Of a stretch of 64,000 nucleotides of DNA, positions 1 through 11,870 are shown in pieces. Numbering within the stretch: the first letter of the stretch is position 1; every line of letters starts with the position of its first letter. Source of the DNA: Lunularia cruciata (taxonomy: Eukaryota > Streptophyta > Marchantiopsida > Lunulariales > Lunulariaceae). The position numbers and the translations under genes are program-made. The stretch is from the NCBI GenBank assembly GCA_948567375.1, contig OX419757.1, positions 56,479,665 to 56,543,664 of the forward strand, read 5' to 3'. Below the pieces are notes generated by a model, which saw nothing but the letters and a program-made list of their open reading frames with translations, made no database searches and had not been told where the DNA came from.

Positions 1-241
1 AGATTAGTGATGGAGATAATCTTTCAACTTATGGATAAACTATCCATGAGAGTTAGATTAATATGCACTCTAGGATTTGATGTTGCTATAGAAATCTTGG
101 AGCAACCTGAACCTTTTGTGTTCCCTAGAGTGGATTATTCTCAGATGGTGTTAGTCATGTATATACTCTATTAGTAATAGAGTGAGAGAAAAAAAAAAGA
201 AAAAAAAAATTGAGAGAAAAGAAAGATAGTGAGGGGTTAAG

Positions 242-3200
242 ATGGGGAAACTTCCGGTTTTCTTTGGCAAGGATGGAGAAGATGTGGAGGCCTTTGTGAG
301 AGACTTCAAGAGAGCTTGCATAGGAAACAATGAGAGGAGGAAGAATGAGTGGGCCTCATTATTACCAGATTTCTTTGAGGATGCAGCACTTACATGGTAT
401 GAGTCAGAATACCAAAAGAGAGAGAGGAGAGAGGGGGAAGAGGAGTCTTGGGAGACTTTGACTTCAGCACTCATTGAGAACTTTCTTCCTGATGAGAGTT
501 ATGAGAGATTGATGAGTGAGGTTACATTTCTCAAGCAAGGAGATGGAGAGAAAGTGAGGGTCTATGTGGAAAGAGTGGAAAAGTTGGAGTCCAGATTTCG
601 CATAGTGTTGAGGAAGGGTGGGGATGATGTGGAGACTACAATGATTGGCATAGGGGCCATGCTCACCAAGAATTTTGTGGGAGGATTGAGAACACAAATT
701 AGAAGCAAGGTGAGATATGAGAAACCTTCTTCCAAGGTTGAAGCTATCAAGATCGCAATTCGTATGGAGGAGAGTTTGGAAGGGGATGAGAGTGATTTGG
801 TGGTGAAGGAGGTTGTGCATCCTCCTCAAGGCTACAAGTATGGTGGAACTTCTGATACTTTGGTGACAAGGGTTGCACCACAAGTAGTAGTTGCTCCAGT
901 TCTTGCACCTCCACCAAAAGATCCACTCCAAACCATCACAGAACAACTTGCGGATCTCAAGATCAATGTGGTGCAACTAGGGGAGAAGAGAGAGGTGGAT
1001 CAGAATGTAGGGAGAGGGCCTAGGAGTTATGGAAACTATCCATATAGAGGAGGCCAACCAGCCAACAATTTCAATGATAGAAATTGTTTTGGTTGTGGAG
1101 GAAGAGGCCATATCCAAAGGAATTGCCCAAATTCCACTTACCATGGAGGAAGGGGTTATGAGGGAACCAATAGAGGGAAAGAGGGAGGTAGTGAAACCCA
1201 AGTGGCTCCTAATCCCAACAAAGGTAAGGGGATAGCATCCATAGATGTGGTTGAGAGCAAGTATGAGAAGGGAGAGTGCTCAAACTCCAAGGGTCCTAAT
1301 TTGGAGCTTTTGGCACAAGAGAAGAAGAGAGCTCGTTTTGCAGAGGATGTTCACTCTTCTCAAGGATTTACTTCAAGCAAGGATACTCCTATGTCTACTA
1401 GGAGCACTCGCACCTCAGCACCATCAACAACAAAGACTCCAAGGAAGAAGTTGGGGATGGAGGACTTCTTGATCTCAAAGCAACAATGGAACTACAATGT
1501 GTTGGAGGATGTTGGTAGTCACAAGGCTAACATCACAGTGGGCCAATTAATTGCTTTGAACCCTACCTTGAGAAAGGAGCTTAGAGGTGGTTTGAGTTCT
1601 ACAAGGAGCAAGAAGAAGAAGAAGGCAAAAGTTCCAGTATCAATGGGGGTGGTGGATGCCAAGCCAGCACCATGGGAGGCTTGTGAATATGCCTCCAAGA
1701 TTGATGTGAGAGTGAATGGTCACAACATCAAGGATGCATTGGTTGATGGAGGATCAGCAGTGAATGCCATGTCAGAAAGGTTGATGAAGAAGTTGGGTAT
1801 GATACCCTCAAGACCTTCAACATTTGTGGTGAGCATGGCAAACAAGCAACAAGTTCGACCAGTAGGAGTGATGGATAAGGTGGTAGTTTCAGTTATGGGA
1901 GTTCAAAATCTCATGACTTTCCAAGTCTTGAAGGATTCAAGCTATGACTTACTTCTTGGGAGGCCATGGTTGAGAGCAGCACGCACAACTGATCGATGGC
2001 ACAAAGGGTACTTAAGGATTGGGCCATCAAACCATAGAGTCACTGTTCCTGTGACTAACACCACCAACACTTCACATTCAGATACCCCATCTTCTGATTA
2101 TTGGGAATCTGATTCTGAAGGAAGAGCTTCAGGTGTGGACACAAGCATGGAAGAGGAGACTTCCACGGAGGAGGATGAATCTGAATCTGATTCAGATGTG
2201 TATCCTTTATGTGCTATGGATTTTGCACCTAAGCCAGAGGTTTTGAAGGACCCAGATAAATCACCATTGACACTTGAGGAGGTAGAGAGAAGGTTATCTA
2301 CCCTCAAGTATGGCCCAAATGTTACCAAGGAGTAGAAGGTGAGATTTGAGGAGATTTTCCGCAAGTTCATCCATGTGTTTGCTTTTAGTTACAAGGATTT
2401 GAAGGAAGTCACCTTGGAGGAGCACAAGATAGAGGTGGAGTCACATGCAAGACCAATCCGCCAAAAGCAACGTCGCATTAGCCCACCAATATCTTTGGTT
2501 GTGAAGGAGGAGATTGATAAGCTCAAGGAGGCTGGATTTATCTTTGAGGTGGAGAATTCAGAATGGGTGTCTCCAATTGTCATTGTGAAGAAAAAGAATG
2601 GCAAGCTTCGGGTATGTGTGGATTACAAGAAGCTCAATGCTGTTACCAAGAAGGACTACTACCCATTTCCATTCATTGATGAGATCTTGGAGGAGGTTGC
2701 AGGTCATGAGAGGTACAGTTTTGGAGATGGTTATAGTGGATATAACCAAATCAAGATTGCACCAGAGCATCAACAACTCACCACATTCACCACACCTTGG
2801 GGAACTTACGCTTTCAAGGTCATGCCTTTTGGGCTTTGCAATGCTCCAGCCACATTCCAACGGTTCATGAACAAGGTATTTGAACCTTTCATTGGGAAAT
2901 TTGTGAGAGATTTCATTGATGACTTTTGTGTCTATGGGAGCAAGGAGGAGCACTTTGAGCACCTAATCAAAGTCTTGCAACGCTTGGATGAGGCAAATGC
3001 ATCACTCAACCCAGAGAAGTGCATTTTTGGATGTGAAGAAGGTCTACTTTTTGGGCACATCATCTCCAAGGATGGAATAGCAGTTGATCCTGAGAAGGTG
3101 AGGTAAATCTCAGACCTTCCATTCCCTTCAAGCTTGACAAAGTTACGCCAATTCTTGGGAATGGTTGGGTACTATAGGAGGTTCATCTTCTCATTTTCCA

Positions 3201-5068
3201 ACAAGGCTTATGCATTGACCATCTACATGAAGAAGGGTGTAGATTACATGGTGATTTTGGAAGACAAGGAGGCTCTCAAAGCTTTTGAGGAGCTCAAGCA
3301 ATCCCTTGTTGTAGCTCCAATTCTTGCTAAACCTGATTGGAGTAAGCCTTTCATCCTCTACACTGATGCTTCTAATGTAGCTATAGGATGCACTCTTAGT
3401 CAATTAGACCAAGATGGGCATGATCATCCAATAGCTTATGCTAGTAGGCAGATGGTTTCAGCAGAGAAGAACTACTCTGTCATAGAGAGAGAAGGGTTGG
3501 CAGTGATCTTTGGTCTCAAGAAGTTTAGACACTACTTGATTGGAGGGAAAGCCACAATTGTCACGGATCACAAGGCTTTGAAGTACATCTTCAACAAGCC
3601 TAATGTTGAAGGGAGACTAGCAAGGTGGATGATATTCTTGTCTGAGTATGACTACACAATTGAGGATAGGCCAGGAAAGAAACATGCAAATGCTGATTTG
3701 TTATCTAGAGCCTATGATCATGATGGAGATGAGCTAGTAGATGATTCCTTCCCGGATGAGGAGCTCATGACAATCTCAGTCACTCAAGAGGTTCCAATGG
3801 AGTACAAGGAGATTGTGGATTTTGTGACAAGAGGTAACTATCCAAAAGGGATGCATGCTAGGGAGAGGAAGGCCCTTGCAGCAAGATCTAGACCTTACAC
3901 AATGGTGGAGGATATTCTTTTTCACCAAGGAGCAGATGGTCTACTTCGAAGAGCAGTGGGTAAGGAAGAGTCTATCCTACTCATAAAGGAGTTTCATGAA
4001 GGTTTAGTATGTGGAGGACACTTTGCAGGAAAGGTGACTGCTTTCAAGATTCTATATGCAGGTTACCATTGGAGAGGGATTTTCAAGGATTGTCTTGATT
4101 ATTGCAAAACTTGTCATGTTTGTCAAGCTTTTGCTAGAAAGTCTACATCCACTCCACCACTTAGATCAATTCCATTGCTAGGACCCTTTGAGAAGTGGGG
4201 AATTGATTTTGTAGGACCTCTCAATAGAACCCCAAGGAACAATCGGTACATTGTGGTAGTTACTGATTACCTTACCAAGTGGGTTGAGGCTAGACCATTG
4301 AGGGACAAGAATGAAGATGAAGTGGGTAGATTTCTTTATGAACGCATTATCACTAGGTTTGGATGCCCTTTGGAGTTGGTTTCTGATAGAGGAGGAGAGT
4401 TTATAGGAAGCATTACTACAGCCATGCTACGACATTTCTCTATCACACATAGAGTAACTACATCCTATAAGCCAAATTCCAATGGCTTGGCAGAGAGAAC
4501 CAATCAGACCTTGTGCATGATGTTGGCCAAAGATGCAGAAATGGAGGGGGCTAAACATCATTGGGACAAGAGGATTCATGCAGTTTTGTGGGAGTATAGG
4601 ACAACCATGAAGACTTCCACTGGATATTCTCCATTCCAGTTGGTGTATGGTATTGAGTCTACCTTACCTATTCACTTTGATCTTCCTACCTTCCAAAGCA
4701 TTCATAGGAGATTGAAGAAAGCACAAGGAAGTGATGCTGAGAAGTCAAGGAAGGATCAACTCATGGAGTTGGAAGAGGCAAGAGCAGTTGCTATGGTTCG
4801 AGTGGAGCAAGCCCAAAGGAAACAAAAGGAGAGCTATGACAAGAGGCAAGGCAAGAAGAAGGTGGAGCCTTTCAAAGAAGGTGATTGGGTAATGTTGTTT
4901 GATTCCATTCGATTCAAGAGAGTGCAAAAGAAGTTTTTGCCTAAGTACTTTGGACCTTTCATAGTAGAGAAGGTGTGGGAAAATTACACTTATGATCTCA
5001 AGGAGTTGGGAAGAAGACACTTTGATAGGATTAACCATGATAAGTTGAAGATGTACCATAGAAGGTAG
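242..5068 (+). pseudogene. gag-pol coding region of element A (fossil)
   Basis: Single coding block of a Ty3/gypsy element. The gag part begins MGKLPVFFGKDGEDVEAF and has a Retrotrans_gag-like helical core (about 260-620). The zinc knuckle CFGCGGRGHIQRNC lies at about 1087-1128, and the aspartic protease region at about 1690-1980 (LVDGGSAVNAM, LLLGRPWL). The reverse transcriptase spans about 2510-3000 (VKKKNGKLRVCVDYKKLN, then FIDDF) and RNase H about 3330-3720 (LYTDAS, TDHKAL, ADLLSR). The integrase spans about 3980-4830, with an HHCC-type finger ending CKTCHVCQ and a DDE core containing GIDFVGPL and SDRGGEF. The order PR-RT-RH-IN defines Ty3/gypsy. Broken, about two breaks. No separate gag stop is evident, so gag and pol probably form one polyprotein. 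Confidence 0.9.
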
Positions 5069-5116
5069 AGAGACCTTCACTTTGAGGACAAAGTGAAAAC
5101 TTAGTCCGGGGGTAAA

Positions 5117-5795
5117 TGTAACACCCATTTGTGCATGTGTGTGGTATTGTGATATTTAGCTTAGTATTACAAGTACTTAAGAGATATTATTTATATAGAG
5201 ATAAAGGATGGTTCTATATTAGTCATGGTTAGCTAAAGTTAGTCATAGCTAAGATAGATGGGACCTTACTTTAGAGGAAGTAGAAAAGATGAGCACCACT
5301 ATTTTGGATTTTAGTGTGTTGACTTGGTATTATTCCTAGGTGTTTGGCTTTGGGGAAAGAGTTGAGAACTCTTGGGCCCGCAAGCCTTTTTGTTTTGGAT
5401 TCTTCTTTAGTCCAAGGATAGCCCATGTGAAGGAATCCTTGCTTTAGTGGTTGGGTCAAGATAAGGGGAATATGCCCATGTGAATGGATATTCCTTTCTA
5501 CTTTTTGACTTTACTTGACTTTTAGTCTAGTAACTTGAGTTACTACGGTAATTAGTAACTTTGGTACGTAACTATTTCACAAGTATATAAACAAGGTGTG
5601 AGGAGGTACTCATCATCCTTTCATTTGCAACTATCTCTCTCTCATTGAGTTCTCTAGTGAGCAATGTCTTGAGTCTTGGAGTGTTAGCCTTGGAGGAGTA
5701 TGATGGAGTTGGGGTTCCTTGCCTTCTTAGTCCATGGTGCGCTACCATAATAGCCATCAGAGGTTCATCCTGAGTGAGAGACAGGCCGGCTCACA
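5117..5795 (+). repeat. 3' LTR of element A (679 bp)
   Basis: Begins TGTAACACCC and ends GGCCGGCTCACA, so it has TG...CA ends. It matches both LTRs of element B at the same 679-bp length, with only a few differences seen by eye. A TATA-like box TATATAAA lies at about 5584-5591, a plausible core promoter. A purine-rich stretch just upstream (GTCCGGGGGTAAA) is the likely polypurine tract. D internal sequence begins at 5796; the matching left flank is outside the window, so no target duplication can be checked. Confidence 0.92.
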
Positions 5796-6070
5796 GTCCA
5801 TGAATTTTGCTCCAAATTGATAAACTAGTAATACTCTCATTTGCTCATGCTAGATGTACATAACTTTGATGTGGAATGGATTCAAGAATGGAAAGCTAGG
5901 TGTGAGAAATTGTCTTCCTAGTGCATCCATCCCATCCGCTCTCTAAAGTCCTTCTTAAGTCTAGCAATTACTCTATGTTCTCCACCTCAAATTACTCAGT
6001 TTCAATAGTTTGTGTTCTTCCAAGAGGGGTGATCCACTCTCTTGGACTAAAACACTCACTTTGATACCAT

Positions 6071-7571
6071 TATAATAATCTGAGGACAAGAGAAGAGAGA
6101 AGACACAGATTTGACATTCAATCATCCGATGCTCCAAAGGAGCACCTTCTTTTTATTATATAGACAAAAAGGATTTTCTCCAAGGAAGCTCCACCATAAG
6201 ATTAGGCACACAGATAGGTGACATTTCAGCAAGCTCCACCTTGAATTTACTTACTTGGATGGGTGGCATGCTGGTCTTGGTCCTATCTGGTTGGTCAAAC
6301 AAGCTTTGACCAGAGGGAATCTTTTAGGGAATCTTCTTGTAGGAATCTTAAAATCACATGGGTGAGGTACCGTTGGAAAGCTCTCAACAAGACAAAGTAG
6401 CGGGGAGGGAAAGCCAACCTTTCCTCCTTTGGGGGGGGGGGTTTCAGGGGATTTTATTTTTAGGGGGTTTTATTTTTGAGACCTAATTCATCCGTTTAGG
6501 CCTCCAAAATTGCTTTCAAAAATTTCAGGCATATTTTGGTTCCTATTCTATTAGTAGAAGTCCTCTTTCTGATCTGTTTAGTCCATCATGGGTAACATCC
6601 TTCCAGATGTTACTGTAATATTCCGAGGACAAGAGAAGAGAGAAAACACAAATTACACACTCAACATTTGGTGCCCCAAGGGAGCACCTTCTCTTTATTA
6701 TATGAACAAAGAGGATCTCCTCCAAGGAAGCTCCACCATAGGATTAAGCACACATATAGATGACATGTCAGCAAGCTCCACCCTTGGGTTACTTACTTGG
6801 ATGGGTGACATGTTGGTCTAGGTCCTATCTGGTTGGTCAAACAAGCTTTGACCAGAGGGAATCTTTTAGGGAATCTTCCTATAGGAGTCTCAAAATCGCG
6901 TAAGGTACCATTGGAAAGCTCTTGATGAGACAAACCAAGGGGGAAGTATGGCGAGCCTTTTCTTTGTTTGGGGGATGGAGAGGGGGGGGGGAGGAATCTG
7001 CACATTTTTTAGGCCTAATTCATCCATTTAGGCCTCCAAAATTGCCTTTAAAGATTTTAGGCATATATCGTTTCCTACTCTATTAATAGAATTCCCCTTT
7101 TGGTGATACCTCTTTCTGATCTATTTAGTCCATCATGTGTAACATCCTTCTAGATGTTACCAAACTAATTCTCACTCTTAAATCATATATCTAGCTATTG
7201 GTTCTAAGGTTCTCAAGTCTATTTCGGTTTCTGCTCTATTAGTAAAAGTACTCTTTTGGTGATATTCCTATCTAGTTTATTTTGACTATCATGTATAACA
7301 TCATTCTAGATGTTACCAAACCAAATTTCACATCTAGATCATATGGCTAGCTCTTGGTATTACAATTACCAAACCAATTCTCACATTTAAATCATGTCTA
7401 GCTATTGGTTCTAAGGTTTTCAATTCTATTTCAGTTTTTTCACTTTTAGTAGAAGTACTCTTTTGGTGATACTTCTATCTGATCTATATTGACCATCATG
7501 TATAACATCATTCTAGATGCTACCAAACCAAATTTCACATCTGGATCATATGGCTAACTCTTGGTATTACA
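6071..7571 (-). repeat. Outer family D LTR, interrupted by a solo LTR of the same family
   Basis: The outer LTR is visible as 6071-6613 and 7365-7571. Its minus-strand start (TGTAATACCAAGAGTTAGCC) is at 7571. Its other end, next to the primer-site-like sequence, is decayed. The sequence resumes across the insert in register with uninterrupted D LTRs, in the stretch where GATGTTAC is followed by CAAACC. Confidence 0.75.
6614..7364 (-). repeat. Solo LTR, family D, nested in a D LTR (same orientation)
   Basis: A complete 751-bp D-type LTR. On the plus strand it starts TGTAATATTCCGAGG and ends CTTGGTATTACA. It is flanked by GTTAC (6609-6613) and ATTAC (7365-7369), a 5-bp target duplication with one difference. 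No internal region is attached, so it is a solo LTR. A G-rich tract (about 6960-6992) is shared with other D LTRs. Confidence 0.78.
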
Positions 7572-8940
7572 CTAACCTTCAATGTCCATGATGCAGTACT
7601 ATAGTATCAATTAGAAGGTCCTATGAGTAGGAAATAGGCTAGCTTATGACCCGATGTGGAAAACATTTGGAAGAAGACCAAAATGTTATTCTAGACTCAT
7701 CTTTGTGGTTAAATATAAACATACAATCAGACCGAGGAGATCTTATCTCTTTTAGAAGAAAAATTAGTATGTAGAGAAAGTATACTTTGGAGAATATATT
7801 TGGGGAATAAATTCTCAAATTTAATAAATATATATATAGTATGCTTTTATGATGATAATGAAAATCAAATGAGAAACAATTTCATATTTATTTTTCACTT
7901 TACATATGTAAAATTATTTCATGCTACATTCTTTGAATACTTATTTCTCAATTTATATTATTTATAAGGATTTATCTTCCTATAGCTCAACTTTCTTGAT
8001 AACTTGAAGCGCTATTCCATGGTACTCCTTGTATTTGATTATACATTGTATTTGAGAGAAGAAAGGAAGTAGATGGAGGAAGAATAGATGATTGGTAGAG
8101 AAACTATCTCAATAAATATTTGTAGAAGTATTTTCAAATTTAATGCTACAGATGACTGATATATAAATACATATGTCAAAATTTAAAATCAAACTATTTT
8201 TAACTTATTTGAATCATTTAATATTCATATTAAGTGATTACTTATATTATTCACTGTACTATTCATAATTTCTTTCAAAAAATTTATAATCTAAATCATA
8301 AAAAAGATTAAGCCATAGTTTATTGTACTGCCTTGTCATTTGAATAGTAATTTTTCTATAACATTTATCTTTAATCTGTCTTTTTCAAGATCAAATCCAT
8401 TTTCCATTCGAGATCAAATCTAGACTTTCTATATGGAACATATAAAGACATTAATGTGTGCACTGGTGGTAGGGAAAGTGGGATTTCGAATTTACATACA
8501 AACACTGTATAAGTGATCACATTTGCTGAAACTCAAGAGACATATATTTCCATCATTTCATGCTTTCTTCGTTTATTCATAGCCATGAAGCATACAAATT
8601 TTATCATCATATTTCGTCAAAACATAGTGGCTAGACATAGTTAGGATATGTAAACAATCTAAAGACAAATGTAAGGTACATCGTAGTAAGATAAGTATAT
8701 CGTAATTATAAGTATATGGTAGTAAAATCAACTCAAATTTTGAGGTGTAAACCACGGATACCCTCACTTTGCAACTGCGTTGGGGACCACATCAGGTTTA
8801 CACCTTAAGCTCTGAAGGTATTAAAGACATTCTCACATTCAATATCTACAAAGACTACTCTTCTACCGTGAAATGTTTTGGGGTTTTATCCAGCTCCTTC
8901 CAGCAGATTTACATACATGGGGCTTGGAAGCTTTGGCGTG
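7572..8940. other. AT-rich stretch with no gene recognised
   Basis: Only short, unconvincing frames occur here and no retroelement domain was recognised. The stretch is clearly AT-rich, especially 7830-8400. It could be old decayed repeat or plain intergenic DNA. Confidence 0.5.
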
Positions 8941-9060
8941 CACAAATTTGGTTTATTTGCTGTTAGAAAGTTCTCCATAGTGGAGCCATTTCAGATCCTT
9001 ATCTGAAATGGTCCCACTATCGTTGGAGGACTTTCTAACAGCAAGTAAACCAAATTTGTG
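8941..9060. repeat. 120-bp near-perfect inverted repeat (long hairpin)
   Basis: The left arm 8941-8996 (from CACAAATTTGGTTTATTTGC) pairs with the right arm 9001-9060 (ending GTAAACCAAATTTGTG) around the 4-nt loop CCTT. Mismatches are few and there is one 4-nt bulge. No obvious target-site duplication flanks it. It could be a foldback/MITE-type element or a microRNA-like precursor; the sequence alone does not decide. Confidence 0.85.
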
Positions 9061-10434
9061 TAGTCTCTACTGTAGTCTTTTTATTGCGAGATAGCCGAAA
9101 TCATAGATGTGACCAGTGAATAGTATCTGCTGAAACATGAATTGGTTGATGTTTTCCAATTTGGCACTTCGGACCATCCACTTGAAGATCCCGTGAAAAG
9201 CAGGCAGGGAATCTGAAGGCTTAAATTCACCGGCAATCTCTCGTCCTCTAACTGTAGCTCTACCTGTACCCATTACTCTCCATTACCCGTCGCTTGCGGT
9301 TGAAGTTTGAGTGGGTCTTTAAGGTAAACCACTTTGTTCTACGATGATTAACGATTTAGATAAGCAGTTTAGTTAAGGACATAAGGCTTCCCCTGCCGAT
9401 GCCCATTCTGTGACACTCTTTGTTCCAACCTTTGGTCTAATGTTCTTCCCCTGCCGATGCGTATGTCTTCGATTGGCTGTTTAGGTTCTGTACACAACTT
9501 GCAAATAGTCTAATCAAAACCAGGCACCGAGGATGTACACCCAACTTTCCTCTATGACACATCTACAGAAGTGATGTCTGAAACTGAACTCTGGAGGAAC
9601 TGTGACTTGACTGACCGCACAATCTGCTCGTTGCGCAAGGCGCTGTAACAGCTACAACAACAAATAAGAACTTCAAGCCTCAAACCGGATTAGAATTCGA
9701 ATTTGGCTCAAAAGCAGTGTGAAATCTAGAACGTAAGTCAAGAGTCTTGATAAGTTTCCTTTTACTGCTGTCAATTGGCATTACAGTTGCAGGGTGTTGA
9801 GGTTCATAGAAGTGCAATGAGTGACCTAATGACAGAGCTCCGACATGATCGGGCTGTTTTCTGAGGTCAATGTTCGAGGTCGATATTCACCTACTCTTTC
9901 CGACTGCCAGCTGTTGATGAAGAATCACAAGTTAATTTTCCTGGCGGCTACTGTACGTGGGAGAGGTAATCTTTAGTCAGAGTTTACTCTTTAATCACCA
10001 TTTCTCGTTAGTCACCACTTTAAAACTATGGTGAAGAGAGAAGTAACTATTTGTGAACTTCTCTACCTATATATTTTCGAGCAGGACTTCTATCCCGGAG
10101 ACCATTCTCTGGTATCTCCACTCTCATTCTTCACTTCATAATACCAGCGAGAGGTGTGCTGTCTACTCTAGAAGAAACTATACTGAACGTAGTATTCTAA
10201 TTAATCTAACTGATTACAATTACACGTAGGAACATGTATGACATCGTCACCTTGATAGATCTAGATGACGTAGGTTGCAAACTCTGCCTGTTGTCCTCTA
10301 ATTGAGTATGTTGTTCAGCACTCACTTCAGTAACGAACAGCACCTGTTGCAATATAGACCTGCAAGAGTTGTAGATTGCATACATGACCCATTCTGATGG
10401 AACTTTATAAGCTCGTCGAACGTTTCAAACGTTG
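9061..10434. other. Host-like stretch, no firm gene
   Basis: Base composition is more even than to the left and no retroelement similarity was seen. A minus-strand frame of 68 residues lies at 9067-9273 without recognisable domains. A short direct repeat, TTCCCCTGCCGATGC, occurs near 9388 and 9447. If 10435-10848 is an exon, this stretch could hold its intron and later exons. Confidence 0.4.
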
Positions 10435-10848
10435 CTACTTACTGGTTTCAACACAAGTTCCTAGAAGTACCGCATATGGCTGACAAACACCGCAGCATCT
10501 GCTATCAGTATCCATCAGCAAGCACGCAGATCCAAGAGACAAGCAGATAGACTCGTCGGACTTGGAGATGCTGGAAAATACATATTCTTCCTGGATTTCT
10601 GCAACTTGAATGTACGACCACGGCAAATCCAGAAAAGAGCACAGTACTTTCCCTGCTGTGGAGTAGGAGCAGAGGTCAGTTCTTTGAACGTCCATAATTA
10701 GGCCTTCTCCTACTTCGAATTCACCCTGCAAGTTGCTGAAGCCCAAGACCGCGCAAGAGGCGATTATAAGCAAAATCACTGAGCCCAACAGGAGAAAACC
10801 AATCAGCTTAGTTTCTGGTCCCTCGGGATTGGTATCTTCCTGACTCAT
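10435..10848 (-). CDS. Hypothetical single-pass membrane protein or exon
   Basis: I do not recognise this protein. From the first ATG (10848) it encodes 137 residues: a short polar N-terminus (MSQEDTNPEGPETK), one strong hydrophobic segment at about residues 15-38 (LIGFLLLGSVILLIIASCAV), then a roughly 100-residue cysteine-rich tail (SRCCGVCQPY). This layout fits a type II or signal-anchor protein with a lumenal or extracellular domain. The frame stays open upstream of the ATG to about 10986, so an upstream exon is possible. At its end the strand reads CCAGTAAGTAG, a good plant 5' splice-donor match (CCA/GTAAGT), so the apparent stop may lie in an intron and the real protein be longer. It sits in the least repetitive part of the window. 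It could also be a chance frame. Confidence 0.35.
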   Translation of the reverse strand: MSQEDTNPEGPETKLIGFLLLGSVILLIIASCAVLGFSNLQGEFEVGEGLIMDVQRTDLCSYSTAGKVLCSFLDLPWSYIQVAEIQEEYVFSSISKSDESICLSLGSACLLMDTDSRCCGVCQPYAVLLGTCVETSK

Positions 10849-11811
10849 CTTGCCAATTGTTGAGATAGAGAGACCTGGAGCAAGATGAGGTAAACACAAA
10901 CTAGAACCGCTTTCCTTACCGTTGCAAGTTGCGGACCTCGAGAGGTCCGGTTCTAAACATTCACTGTCCCTAGAGAGCCCACTCAAGCACCGCCATGGAG
11001 AAATAACAAATGTACTCGATGTCTAGGGACGACTCAAACTCAATTGGACTGTCAACTCGTTCGGGAAAAGATTCATCTTAAAGCATAATTTCCTGTCCCG
11101 TGCCGGACCCAGAGATGCAAACCTATTATCGATATTACTCCCACCGAAATTCTTTGGTATATTGACTCCACCCGTACGAGTGCCTGACTTCAAGCCTCGC
11201 TGTTCATTAGATCTACAAATTGATCTCAGTTCTCCCCCAAATTCCCCATATTGGTATCTGTGTACAGTGAACCGCCCACGATGTCTAAAACTTCATTCTC
11301 CCCACTTTCAGCAGTAACATATGGCTGCTCTAATCGCATGATTTATTCCCTTCCTATTTCGGGGACTCCTCACCACTGCTCATGGTTTGACACTGATGAC
11401 CTCCTATTGTACTCATTCCATCCTCAAAACGATCTAAGTATTCAATTGTGAAGAACGAGGGCACCTGGTCTCCAACCGAAGCCTTAACTCAGGCGAATCA
11501 ACCACATGAACAGATAACATTCATCAAATGGATTCGAATTTTCGAATCAATTTGAGCATTCTCTTTCTACAACTTGACATAGCTGGGTTCACAAGGATGC
11601 ATGCAGTTCAAATTCAGCAGTTTCGTGGTCTGCACTCTATGTAGACATCGGCAAACAAATTTTCGTCCTATTCTCCACCATCACATATTGCATCTGTCAT
11701 TCAACGCCCACTAACCACACCTTGATGAAAAGGTCAATATGTTGTTCTGTCCTGACCATCCGGGCCAAAGGTAGCGGCCATGCCGTCGGCCAAGTGTACA
11801 GAGCAGGTCCG

Positions 11812-11870
11812 CATATGGAATCGATTGTGACGTACCTACCTAACACATGGGATCGATCGTGACGTACCTA
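11812..11870. repeat. Direct repeat of 27 bp carrying TGACGTAC
   Basis: Units 11812-11838 and 11844-11870 match except for about three positions and each contains ATCGATYGTGACGTACCTA. TGACG is the core bound by plant bZIP (TGA/CRE-type) factors, so a regulatory role is possible but unproven. Confidence 0.6.

Larger units (their letters stand above)
1..5795 (+). mobile_element. Element A: Ty3/gypsy LTR retrotransposon, left end outside window
   Basis: The visible part holds the end of the leader (1-241), gag-pol and the 3' LTR (5117-5795). It is nearly identical to element B (50991-58764) on the opposite strand. By alignment to B, about 2 kb of A (5' LTR plus most of the leader) should lie left of position 1. 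Parts in order are gag with a CCHC knuckle, protease, reverse transcriptase, RNase H and integrase. No chromodomain was recognised. The RT motif FIDDFCVYG and B's primer site suggest the plant non-chromovirus (Tat/Athila-like) branch; that placement is inference. Young copy, broken, about two breaks in the visible part. It sits inside a family D remnant, because D internal sequence begins directly at 5796. Confidence 0.93.
5796..7571 (-). mobile_element. Family D remnant (left copy): 5' LTR plus start of internal region
   Basis: On the minus strand this reads LTR (6071-7571, interrupted), then a tRNA-iMet-like primer site at about 6060-6070 (TGGTATCAAAG), then leader sequence (5796-6059) that matches the reverse complement of about 41310-41575 in D1. 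Element A has cut it at 5795/5796. No protein domain is recognisable in this short piece. It is an old, heavily broken copy. The same LTR family reappears at 39838-41306. Confidence 0.8.

Noticed and set aside
4745-5128. Frame opposite the A integrase end (and its twin at 51658-52041)
   Set aside because: Shadow of the gag-pol coding strand in both A and B; leucine-rich translation typical of antisense frames.
9067-9273. Minus-strand frame of 68 residues
   Set aside because: Short, no recognisable domain, and no splice or start signal strong enough to call a gene.
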